From the NCBI GenBank assembly GCA_031273605.1, contig JAISRN010000063.1:1-39486 (forward strand): 39,486 nt of DNA, given 5' to 3'. Shown piece after piece: positions 10,903 to 18,816 of the stretch; position 1 is the stretch's first letter, and the number at the start of each line of letters is the position of its first letter. Below the pieces are notes generated by a model. The model was not told the DNA's origin, did not search any database, and saw only the letters and a list, made by a program, of their open reading frames with translations. The position numbers were made by a program, and so were the translations under genes. Source of the stretch: Spirochaetales bacterium. Its GTDB lineage: Bacteria; Spirochaetota; Spirochaetia; UBA9216.

Positions 10903-11619
10903 ATGCGTAAAGCATTGTTTTTTCTTATTTTTTCTGCTGCGATCGGCCTTTGCATGCTGCCGGCGCAAAATTTAACTATTGATTATCAGTATAATGTTTC
11001 AGGCAGAGATACGGCAAACTACCTTAGTTTTTCCGGCCCGCACCGCCTTGTAACGGCCAATAGGGACACCTTTGACGCCGTTACCGGCGCCTCAAAGCAG
11101 AAATCCACCGCTCTCTTTACCGCCTACCAAACAGACATATCCGGCAAGGCCGCTTTTCCCGGGGGCGTGCGGGGCTTGTTCCTGTACCCGGTTGCCCCTG
11201 ACGATCTCCGGACCTCCGACAGCCTTAACGTAACCAAGGCGGCCAATGGGGTAATCACCATTCAGTATGCCCACCGGGGAATTGCCTACCGGATTGTTAC
11301 CGACAGCCAGGGCAGGCTTACCTTTCCCAGGGGAAGCTATTCGGTGCGTACCATTGGGTATATACAGGGCGCAGGACCCCAGGTTATTTCCCGGGATTTT
11401 TCTTCCGACGGAACCGCGGCAGGGATAAATTGGAATGCCGTGTGGGATACCAGGATTGCATCGGGACAAGCCATACCCGGCAATGCAAGCGCAAGAACCG
11501 GAGCGGTAACCAACGACTGGGAAGACTCAACCATTTTTTTCTGGACCGGAACTTTGCAGTTTACCTTTGAAAGTAACATCTTAAAAATCTCAGGAAGCCT
11601 CAGGGCAACCAGAGGTTAG
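10903..11619 (+). CDS. Secreted protein of unknown function with FMN_bind-like DAVTGAS motif
   Basis: Signal peptide MRKALFFLIFSAAIGLCMLPAQ; SD ggagg then ATG at 10903. Confidence 0.7.
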   Translation: MRKALFFLIFSAAIGLCMLPAQNLTIDYQYNVSGRDTANYLSFSGPHRLVTANRDTFDAVTGASKQKSTALFTAYQTDISGKAAFPGGVRGLFLYPVAPDDLRTSDSLNVTKAANGVITIQYAHRGIAYRIVTDSQGRLTFPRGSYSVRTIGYIQGAGPQVISRDFSSDGTAAGINWNAVWDTRIASGQAIPGNASARTGAVTNDWEDSTIFFWTGTLQFTFESNILKISGSLRATRG

Positions 11620-11637
11620 TCCGGTTTCGCTTTTGCC

Positions 11638-11661
11638 AAGCCCCGGAAACGGGGCTTTTTT
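11638..11661 (+). terminator. Intrinsic terminator
   Basis: AAGCCCCG-GAAA-CGGGGCTT followed by T run. Confidence 0.9.
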
Positions 11662-11690
11662 ATGCCCGGTCAACCTTTTCCTCTCCGTGG

Positions 11691-12449
11691 TTATGCAAAA
11701 AGCAGGCCCGCCGAAATTAAAGTTACCACATAAACGGCAATGCGATACTGTTTGTTGCTCACCTTTTTTACAAAGAGGATCCCCAGCCCAATTCCCAGGA
11801 GAATAAAGGGGATCATCATAAGATCAAAGGCCAGGCTTTGCCGGGAGATATTATGCCATACCAGGGTTTGCAGGGGAATTTTAAGATAATTGACAATAAG
11901 AAAAAACCACCCGGCGGTGCCCACGAAACTTTCCTTGGGAAGCCGGACTGCCAGAAGGAAGACCGAAAGGATGGGCCCCGCAGCATTGCCGATCATGGTC
12001 GAAAAGCCCCCCAGAACTCCGAAAAGGGCAAAAAACCATAACCCGGAGGGAAGCTCCGCTCCCCGCCTTTCGTTCCAGATCATCACCCCAAGACCGGCGG
12101 CAACGCAGAGGCCGATAAGGATTTTAAACCCCCTATCCGTGCTGATGAAATGATCCATTCCCAGAGCCAGGGCAAAACCCGCCAGGGCCCAGGGAATAAG
12201 GGGCCATATATACTTCCATTCCGCATGGCGGCGGTAATAGATCACCGCAAAGAGATCGGCAAAACAAATGAGGGGAAGCACCACCCCGGTAGATTCCCTG
12301 GCGCCGAAGACCAGGGCAAAGAGGGGAACCGCCAAAATTGAAATGCCGTTAAGCCCCGTTTTTGAAATGCCAAAGCAGATGCAGCCAAAGATCACCCCGG
12401 CCCATTGCCAAAATTCCAACTGATAAGAGGCCAGGTTGAACCAATTCAT
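11691..12449 (-). CDS. TauE/SafE-family sulfite exporter-like membrane permease
   Basis: Polytopic; GISKTGLNGISILAVPLFALVFGARESTGVVLPLICFADLFAVIYYRRHAEW, GNAAGPILSVFLL. Confidence 0.85.
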   Translation of the reverse strand: MNWFNLASYQLEFWQWAGVIFGCICFGISKTGLNGISILAVPLFALVFGARESTGVVLPLICFADLFAVIYYRRHAEWKYIWPLIPWALAGFALALGMDHFISTDRGFKILIGLCVAAGLGVMIWNERRGAELPSGLWFFALFGVLGGFSTMIGNAAGPILSVFLLAVRLPKESFVGTAGWFFLIVNYLKIPLQTLVWHNISRQSLAFDLMMIPFILLGIGLGILFVKKVSNKQYRIAVYVVTLISAGLLFA

Positions 12450-12689
12450 AAAAAGAGTTTATTCACCGCCCGTTAAAAAGTATTAAGAATCAAAATCTTG
12501 CTGCCGCGGCAAAAAACATTTTAAATGGTTTCATCTATTTTTTACCTCCGAAAATCCTGCCGGAAATGGCCTTAACTAAAGAAATTTTAAAATTATCATA
12601 CCATACCAAGTATGGCTTGTCCAACATTTTTTATTATACGGATTAATTCGCCCCAAGGGGCAGGCAGGCTCGGAAAACCGGGGTTTCCG

Positions 12690-12755
12690 CTTAAATTTTA
12701 GCTTTTGCCCGTTCAGACGGCCTCTTTTGAGGCCGAATTAGGCTGTTTTCCCAAA
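12690..12755. repeat. Nested inverted repeats upstream of pcm-like gene
   Basis: TTAAATTTT ... AAAATTTAA enclosing perfect hairpin CGGCCTC-TTTT-GAGGCCG (12718-12735). Confidence 0.7.
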
Positions 12756-12817
12756 ATTTAAGTTTTTCAGAGGTCCTGCGGGCTGAATTTAAAAATGGCC
12801 GGAGAGGAAATTACGCG

Positions 12818-12846
12818 TTGACAAGGGCCGTTCTCTTGTATAAAAT
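12818..12846 (+). promoter_or_regulatory. Sigma70 promoter TTGACA-17-TAAAAT
   Basis: -35 12818-12823, -10 12841-12846. Confidence 0.75.
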
Positions 12847-12896
12847 TTGAGTCCGTGCCAATAATTAAAACAAAAATTACGGCATTCAGGAGAATT

Positions 12897-13931
12897 ATGA
12901 CCAAATTACTAACAGGAGCTATTTCCGGACGTAATGTGGCGGTGCTTATCACGGGCCTCTTTATTGGCTTTTTCTTCGGGCTTATCCTGCCCAGGGTAGT
13001 GGCGGCCAGGACCGAAAGAGTAGCCGCCTACGAGGAGGTGGCCGCCCAGTCCGCCGTTCGGGAGGCCGCCGAAATTGCCTTCCGGCTGGGAGTGGACAGC
13101 GCCGAATACGGCCTGGCCTATGAAACCCTTCCGGGGATGGAAAAATACGATGGTCCTGGCTTTGCCCAGTCCATGCCCATTGATACCAAGGATGCGTGGC
13201 TGTCCTGGATGCGGACCAACCGCAGCGATTCCCCGATTTTTTTGGAGCAGCGGTGGAAATTAGCCCAGGATTTTGTCGGCAGCAGCGAGCTTAAACGGCC
13301 GGAGGACGTACGGGCCTTCCTTTTGGCGCCCCGGGAGCACTTTGTCCGGGAGCGCAATGCGGGGCTTGAATACGCCGATTCCTGGCTGCCCATCGGACAC
13401 GGCGCCACGATTACGGACCCCGATGTGGTAGCCATGATGACCACCACCCTGGATATAAAACCAGGGGAAAGGGTCCTGGAAATAGGCACCGGGTCCGGTT
13501 ATCAGTCCGCTATTCTTTCTTACCTGTCCAACGAAGTCTATACTATTGAAATAATTAAGCCCCTCTTTGTGGAAACCGACCAGCTTTACCGGGATTGGGA
13601 AAAAACCTACCCAAGTTACGGCGCCATTAACCGGAAGCTCGGGGATGGTTACTATGGCTGGGAAAAATACGCTCCCTTTGAAAAGATCATCGTTACCTGC
13701 GCTATTGACCACATTCCTCCTCCGCTGCTCCAGCAGTTGGCGATTAACGGCATCATGGTTCTGCCCCTGGGCCCTCCGGGACGCCAGTATATTATGGAAA
13801 TCAAGAAAGAAAGGCAGCCGGACGGAACCATTACCTTAAGCCGCCGGGATGTTTACAACGGCCTTAGGGTTAGTTTTATTCCCTTTAGGGACGAAGCGGG
13901 AACTTCTTACAGTACTTCCAACACCCGTTAA
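12897..13931 (+). CDS. Protein-L-isoaspartate O-methyltransferase-like, with N-terminal transmembrane anchor
   Basis: IKPGERVLEIGTGSGYQSAIL SAM motif, PLGPPGRQ C-terminus; hydrophobic VAVLITGLFIGFFFGLILP near N-terminus; SD aggag before ATG 12897. Confidence 0.8.
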   Translation: MTKLLTGAISGRNVAVLITGLFIGFFFGLILPRVVAARTERVAAYEEVAAQSAVREAAEIAFRLGVDSAEYGLAYETLPGMEKYDGPGFAQSMPIDTKDAWLSWMRTNRSDSPIFLEQRWKLAQDFVGSSELKRPEDVRAFLLAPREHFVRERNAGLEYADSWLPIGHGATITDPDVVAMMTTTLDIKPGERVLEIGTGSGYQSAILSYLSNEVYTIEIIKPLFVETDQLYRDWEKTYPSYGAINRKLGDGYYGWEKYAPFEKIIVTCAIDHIPPPLLQQLAINGIMVLPLGPPGRQYIMEIKKERQPDGTITLSRRDVYNGLRVSFIPFRDEAGTSYSTSNTR

Positions 13932-13985
13932 TCCCGGCGGGTTTGCTTTTCAGGCTTTGTTTTTTGAACCTTGTTTTTTGAACCT

Positions 13986-14014
13986 TTGACTTTAGCCCGG
14001 TCCCGGCTTATACT
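13986..14014 (+). promoter_or_regulatory. Sigma70 promoter TTGACT-17-TATACT ending 5 nt before rsmI ATG
   Basis: -35 13986-13991, -10 14009-14014. Confidence 0.75.
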
Positions 14015-14019
14015 TTCCT

Positions 14020-14700
14020 ATGGCGCTTCTTTACATGATAGCCTCGCCCCTGGGCAACCTGAAGGATATTACCCTCCGGGCGTTGGAAGCCCTGGCCGAG
14101 GCGGACTGGGTGGCCTGCGAGGATACCCGGCGGAGCTTAAAACTCCTCACCGCCCATGGGTTAAGCAAAAAGCTCCTTTCCTGCCGGGCCCAGAATGAGG
14201 GGGAGGCGGCGGAAAAGGTCTTGGGGGCGCTGCGGGAAGGTAAAACCGTGGCTTTTCTTTCCGATGCCGGCACTCCGGGCATAAGCGATCCGGGGGCCGT
14301 CCTTGTCCGCCGGGTTAGGGATGCGGGGTTTGCCGTGGTTCCCCTCCCCGGACCCTCCGCTTTGGCGGCTTTGCAGAGCGTGTCGGGATTTTTGGAAAAA
14401 ACCCTTACCTTTGAGGGGTTTTTGTCCCCCAAAGCGGGAAAACGCCGCCGCCGGCTGGAAGAACTGTTGGCCCGGAATGAGGCTTTTATTCTCTACGAGT
14501 CTCCCTTCAGGATAAAAAAGCTCTTAACCGAGCTTTTAACCCTGGATCCCGGCCGTTTGGTCCTGGTTGGCCGGGAAATGACCAAAATTTACGAGGAATT
14601 TATCGAAGGAACCCCCGGAGAGATCCTGGCCATCCTCGAAAAAAAAGATAAGGTCTTGGGAGAATTTTCCGTGCTTGTCAGTTCCAAGAAAAAGAGTTAA
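14020..14700 (+). CDS. rsmI: 16S rRNA (cytidine(1402)-2'-O)-methyltransferase
   Basis: IASPLGNLKDITLRALEAL, CEDTRRSLKLLTAHG, SDAGTPGISDPGAVLVR, PLPGPSALAAL. Confidence 0.95.
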   Translation: MALLYMIASPLGNLKDITLRALEALAEADWVACEDTRRSLKLLTAHGLSKKLLSCRAQNEGEAAEKVLGALREGKTVAFLSDAGTPGISDPGAVLVRRVRDAGFAVVPLPGPSALAALQSVSGFLEKTLTFEGFLSPKAGKRRRRLEELLARNEAFILYESPFRIKKLLTELLTLDPGRLVLVGREMTKIYEEFIEGTPGEILAILEKKDKVLGEFSVLVSSKKKS

Positions 14701-14749
14701 ACTCTATACAGCTTATGACGATATTAAAAATGAAAGGTTAGGTGGTAAA

Positions 14750-15037
14750 ATGACTATTGATAGCATAGGGCCTGTTGATCCCCTTTCTAAGATAAATAGG
14801 TCTTCCCGAAGTCCGAAAACAGCCCCTGCCAGCCGCGGTGATGCGGTTCAGCTATCCTCCGAAGCCCGGAATATGAGCGAGATCTACCGGATTACCGAGG
14901 AGGTCAGGCTTAGTCCGGATGTCCGGCAGGACCGGATTGACGAAATCAAGGCCAAACTTCTGGATCCCAACTATATTAATGACACAATCCTCAATGCCAC
15001 GGCAGAAAACATAATGAAGGCCTTCGGCCTGTCCTAG
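14750..15037 (+). CDS. flgM: FlgM-family anti-sigma-28 factor
   Basis: VQLSSEARNMSEIYRI...SPDVRQDRIDEIKAKL pattern; start refined to MTIDSIGPV. Confidence 0.85.
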   Translation: MTIDSIGPVDPLSKINRSSRSPKTAPASRGDAVQLSSEARNMSEIYRITEEVRLSPDVRQDRIDEIKAKLLDPNYINDTILNATAENIMKAFGLS

Positions 15038-15062
15038 GCTTGGCGGTTATGGTATCGGTAAC

Positions 15063-15092
15063 GGCGGAGGGCCCCAGGTTCTCCGCCATTTT
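15063..15092 (+). terminator. Intrinsic terminator downstream of flgM
   Basis: GGCGGAG-N11-CTCCGCC followed by ATTTTT. Confidence 0.75.
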
Positions 15093-15104
15093 TATGGAAC
15101 AGCC

Positions 15105-15539
15105 GTGATTTACGCCGGCGCCTCGGTTTTAATTCTGCTTATTACCGTTTTAATCCTGCTTTTAAGGGCGCCCCGCCGTCCGCCGCCGGACAACGGGCCT
15201 GCCCGCCCCCGGGTTACGGCCTCCAAACTCCGGCCTGCCCGTCTCCCTGAGCCCAAACGCTGCCTTCTCTGCGGGGAGTACTTTGCCCCCGGCGACACCC
15301 TGCAAACGAGCCTGTACCCCGATACCGGGACGGGGCGGTTAATGGAAATTGCCGGCTGCGGCCGCTGCGCCCCGGAGAAAACCGGGGCAGGCCGGCAGCT
15401 TAAACGCCGCTGTCCCCTCTGCGGGGCGGTTATAGCGGAGGATGAGGTTATCATGGCCCGGCGGGTCGAAAAACCGGGCCTTAGGCCCCAGCTTACAATC
15501 CTGGGCTGCCGGCGGTGTTTTAAGCCGGTCCGCGGGTAG
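15105..15539 (+). CDS. Membrane-anchored tandem zinc-ribbon protein
   Basis: N-terminal TM; two 36-residue CxLCG...GCxRC units. Confidence 0.65.
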   Translation: MIYAGASVLILLITVLILLLRAPRRPPPDNGPARPRVTASKLRPARLPEPKRCLLCGEYFAPGDTLQTSLYPDTGTGRLMEIAGCGRCAPEKTGAGRQLKRRCPLCGAVIAEDEVIMARRVEKPGLRPQLTILGCRRCFKPVRG

Positions 15540-15575
15540 GAAAAGGTTCCTGCCTGCGCCTTCATAGGCCCAAGA

Positions 15576-15764
15576 CTAAAAAAGGTTGTTAATTTCGATA
15601 ATTATCCGCCCGTTTTTCCGGCTGAGATACGTCTCAAACCCGCAGACGCTGCAATGAACGGTAACGGGCTCTCCCAGGTCCAGCAATTTGGAGGATATTT
15701 TGGTTAATTCCCGTTCGCAATTTTCACAGTAAATCGGAATAAGTTTGCTTTCTTCGTCAGGCAT
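15576..15764 (-). CDS. Small zinc-ribbon protein
   Basis: YCENCERELTKISS...VHCSVCGFETYLS: two CxxC pairs. Confidence 0.6.
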   Translation of the reverse strand: MPDEESKLIPIYCENCERELTKISSKLLDLGEPVTVHCSVCGFETYLSRKNGRIIIEINNLF

Positions 15765-15791
15765 AGGGGCCGTCCTTACCGGGGTATTTTT

Positions 15792-16700
15792 CTAATTGTA
15801 AACATAAATCTGTTTTATTCTATCAAATGATATGCTGCGCTTTGTTCCAAATACATTTTCTTTAAATTTATTAAGAATTTTTTCTGTATTTATGATTTTT
15901 GCTTTGTTAATAATTCCTAATGCCCTCTTTACGATTTTATATTTTTTTAATATTTTTAATTCGCTTTTGCTTAGTTTTTCCTGTTGTATTATTTTTTCAG
16001 CTTCGGCCAAATAGCTTTCCATGCCGTCCAGTGATAATTGATCCGAGCTCCTTTCCCTAAAGCCTCCGATTAAAGCATTTGTTATATGCAGTTTTTCGTA
16101 GCGGAAAAACCGCATCCACAGGTCAAAATCCCCCGCGTATCTTAATTCACGGTTTAGGAACGAACCCGCCTGTTCCCATAAACTCCTGTGCCAAAAGCAT
16201 GATTCCTGCTGCAGCCACTTATAATCACCCATTAAAAAATCCCAGCGGACAAATTTTTGGCTTTGAGAGACGTGTACCGTCCGCCCGTATTCGTCAAATT
16301 TAGTTGTTGCGCCGGCAAGCCATTTTATTTCTTTATATCTTGAAAATAATTCGGCCACGGTGAATAAGGCTTTTGGGTGGTACATATCATCAGAGCCAAT
16401 CCATGCCATTACTTCTCCTCCGGCTTTTTCAAAACCCTTTTGGATGCCGTCATACAGGCCCCCGTCTTTTTCGGATACCCAATAAGCTAATTGGGATTCG
16501 TATTTTTTTATGATTTTAACGCTGTCATCGGCGCTTCCCCCGTCTATAATAATATACTCTAAACGGGGATATCCCTGGTTTAGCACCGAATTGATGGTTT
16601 CTTCCAAATATCGGCCGCCGTTCAAGCAGGGGGTTACTATTGAAATTTGAGGCCATTCTCTTAACCGGAAATCAAACTTATCAAAATCAAACCCGCCCAT
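15792..16700 (-). CDS. Glycosyltransferase family 2
   Basis: ISIVTPCLNGGRYLEETINSVLNQGYPRLEYIIIDGGSADDSVKII; AWIGSDD. Confidence 0.92.
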   Translation of the reverse strand: MGGFDFDKFDFRLREWPQISIVTPCLNGGRYLEETINSVLNQGYPRLEYIIIDGGSADDSVKIIKKYESQLAYWVSEKDGGLYDGIQKGFEKAGGEVMAWIGSDDMYHPKALFTVAELFSRYKEIKWLAGATTKFDEYGRTVHVSQSQKFVRWDFLMGDYKWLQQESCFWHRSLWEQAGSFLNRELRYAGDFDLWMRFFRYEKLHITNALIGGFRERSSDQLSLDGMESYLAEAEKIIQQEKLSKSELKILKKYKIVKRALGIINKAKIINTEKILNKFKENVFGTKRSISFDRIKQIYVYN

Positions 16701-16794
16701 GTTAAACTCTGACCATTGAAAAACTCCTTATTGCCAAAGAATATCCTTCTCAAAAGACTTATGTTTATTATAGAAGATCCGGGGGCTTTGAGTC

Positions 16795-16817
16795 AAAACC
16801 CTCTTTTAGGGTTTTTT
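16795..16817 (+). terminator. Hairpin plus T run in the divergent GT2/GATase intergenic region
   Basis: AAAACCCT-CTTTT-AGGGTTTT + TT. Confidence 0.6.
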
Positions 16818-16914
16818 CGGGTCCCCTTCCCAAAGGCCGCTTTTTCAGGCTAAACTTGCGGAATAGGCCATTTTGTGATGTTGAAAGAATAAAATTTAAA
16901 AAAGGCAGAGTAAA

Positions 16915-17622
16915 ATGAAACTACACTATTTGCAGCACGTTCCTTTTGAAAATCCCGGTTATATCCTTGCCTGGGCGCAAAAACATGGCTGGGAAATAAC
17001 CGAAACCCGGCTCTACGAGTACCCCGCAGGGAAAGTTCGCTTTCCCCCGCCGGATGCCTTTGATTGGCTGGTTATCATGGGGGGGCCTATGAACATCTAC
17101 GAACATGAAAACTACCCCTGGCTGCCGGAAGAAAAGACCTTTATCAAAGAAGCGGTGGAAGCGGGCAAGGCGATCATAGGAATTTGCCTGGGGGCTCAGT
17201 TAATTGCCTGCGCCCTGGGAGGGGAGGTTACGCCCAACCCTTGCAAGGAAATTGGCTGGCTGCCGGTCCGGCTTACCCCCGAAGCCCGGCGGCTGCCCTT
17301 GTTTTCTTTCCTTCCCGAAAGGCCCCGGGTATTTCAATGGCACGGAGATACCTTCAGCGTTCTGCCCCCGGGGGCCGTTCTTCTGGCCGAAAGCGAAGCC
17401 TGCCAAAACCAGGCTTTTACGTGGGGAGACCGGGTCTTCGGCTTTCAGTTTCACCTGGAAATGACCGAGGAGAACATCCGGGAATCAATCGAAAACTGCG
17501 GAAACGAACTTGTTTCCGGCCCCTATATCCAAACCGCCGGGGAAATGGTTTCCCGCCCGGAATATGTTCTAAAGAGCAATCAATGGATGGATGAATTTTT
17601 AACCCGGCTGGAAAAATTATAA
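16915..17622 (+). CDS. Type 1 glutamine amidotransferase (GMP synthase GATase-like)
   Basis: VIMGGPMNIYEHENYPWLPEEK, GICLGAQLIACALGG, FQFHLEMT catalytic residues. Confidence 0.93.
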   Translation: MKLHYLQHVPFENPGYILAWAQKHGWEITETRLYEYPAGKVRFPPPDAFDWLVIMGGPMNIYEHENYPWLPEEKTFIKEAVEAGKAIIGICLGAQLIACALGGEVTPNPCKEIGWLPVRLTPEARRLPLFSFLPERPRVFQWHGDTFSVLPPGAVLLAESEACQNQAFTWGDRVFGFQFHLEMTEENIRESIENCGNELVSGPYIQTAGEMVSRPEYVLKSNQWMDEFLTRLEKL

Positions 17623-17623
17623 T

Positions 17624-17650
17624 GGTTCCCAAAGGCCTGGTTTTGGAACC
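17624..17650. repeat. REP-like palindrome, GTTCC(C)AAA family
   Basis: GGTTCCCAAA-ggcctgg-TTTTGGAACC. Confidence 0.6.
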
Positions 17651-17679
17651 GGCCAAACCGTCCTTGGGGCACCCCTTGG

Positions 17680-17700
17680 GGCAACCGGTTGCTTTTTTTT
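17680..17700 (+). terminator. Possible intrinsic terminator overlapping leuB promoter
   Basis: GCAACCGGTTGC followed by T8. Confidence 0.5.
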
Positions 17701-17717
17701 AAACCTTAATATAAACT
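17689..17717 (+). promoter_or_regulatory. Promoter TTGCTT-17-TAAACT, 6 nt upstream of leuB ATG
   Basis: -35 17689-17694, -10 17712-17717. Confidence 0.5.
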
Positions 17718-17723
17718 TATTAA

Positions 17724-18791
17724 ATGAATGAAAAAATCATTGCCGTATTAGCGGGAGACGGTATCGGACCGGAGGTAATGGCCCAGGCCCTTAAGGCGCT
17801 TGTTCGGCTAAAGGCCAAGTATCGCCTGGCCTTAACCATCCGGGAAGCGGATTTTGGCGGCGCCGCCATTGACCGCCGGGGCACGGCCCTGCCCCCCGAA
17901 ACCCTCTCTCTCTGCCAAAGCGCCGCCGCCGTTCTGCTGGGTTCCGTAGGCGGGCCATCCTGGGAAAAGCTCCCCCCCCAGGAACAGCCTGAACGGGCGG
18001 GCCTTCTGACTCTGCGAAAAACCCTGGGCCTTTTTGCCAACCTAAGGCCCGCCCTGGTTTTCCCCCAGCTTATCGGCGCCTCTCCCCTAAAACCGGAGAT
18101 TATTTCCGGCGGCTTGGACGTTTTGGTGGTTCGGGAACTAACCGGGGGCATCTATTTTGGGCAGCCCAAAAAACGGGAGGGCGATCTGGCTCTGGATACC
18201 CTGGTTTATACCCGGCCGGAGATTGAACGCATTGCTCGGGTGGCTTTTGAAGCCGCCCGCCGCCGGAACCGGAAGGTTTGCTCGGTGGACAAGGCCAATG
18301 TTTTGGAATCCATGGTGCTTTGGCGGGAGGTGGCCGGGGAAATTGCCAAAGACTACCCGGATGTGGAATTAAGGCATATTTATGTTGATAATGCGGCCAT
18401 GCAGTTGGTTCGGAACCCAAAACAGTTTGATGTTCTTTTGTGCGGAAATATGTTCGGAGACATTCTTTCCGACGAGGCGGCCATGATCACCGGCTCTTTA
18501 GGAATGCTTCCTTCCGCTTCCCTGGGGGCCGGTAATTTTGGCCTTTACGAACCCGCCGGGGGCAGCGCGCCGGACATTGCCGGGAAAAACCTTGCCAACC
18601 CCCTGGCCCAGATTCTCTGCCTGGCCATGCTTTTTAGGCATAGTCTTGAGAGGGAAGATATTTATCAGGAAATTTACCAGGCGGTGAACGGAGTTTTGGA
18701 CGAAGGGTGGCGGACCCGGGACATCATGAGTCCCGGCTGCCGCGAACTGGGTACGGAAGAAATGGGAGACAGGGTGGCGGATAAAATTTAG
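17724..18791 (+). CDS. leuB: 3-isopropylmalate dehydrogenase
   Basis: [54 protein letters not shown]...[14 protein letters not shown]. Confidence 0.95.
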   Translation: MNEKIIAVLAGDGIGPEVMAQALKALVRLKAKYRLALTIREADFGGAAIDRRGTALPPETLSLCQSAAAVLLGSVGGPSWEKLPPQEQPERAGLLTLRKTLGLFANLRPALVFPQLIGASPLKPEIISGGLDVLVVRELTGGIYFGQPKKREGDLALDTLVYTRPEIERIARVAFEAARRRNRKVCSVDKANVLESMVLWREVAGEIAKDYPDVELRHIYVDNAAMQLVRNPKQFDVLLCGNMFGDILSDEAAMITGSLGMLPSASLGAGNFGLYEPAGGSAPDIAGKNLANPLAQILCLAMLFRHSLEREDIYQEIYQAVNGVLDEGWRTRDIMSPGCRELGTEEMGDRVADKI

Positions 18792-18816
18792 CCCCGGTTA
18801 TTCGCAGTGGGGTTGT

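Noticed and set aside
10722-10955. Minus-strand 77-aa ORF over the structured leader
   Set aside because: No SD or domain, and it overlaps the start of a convincing + strand secreted-protein gene.
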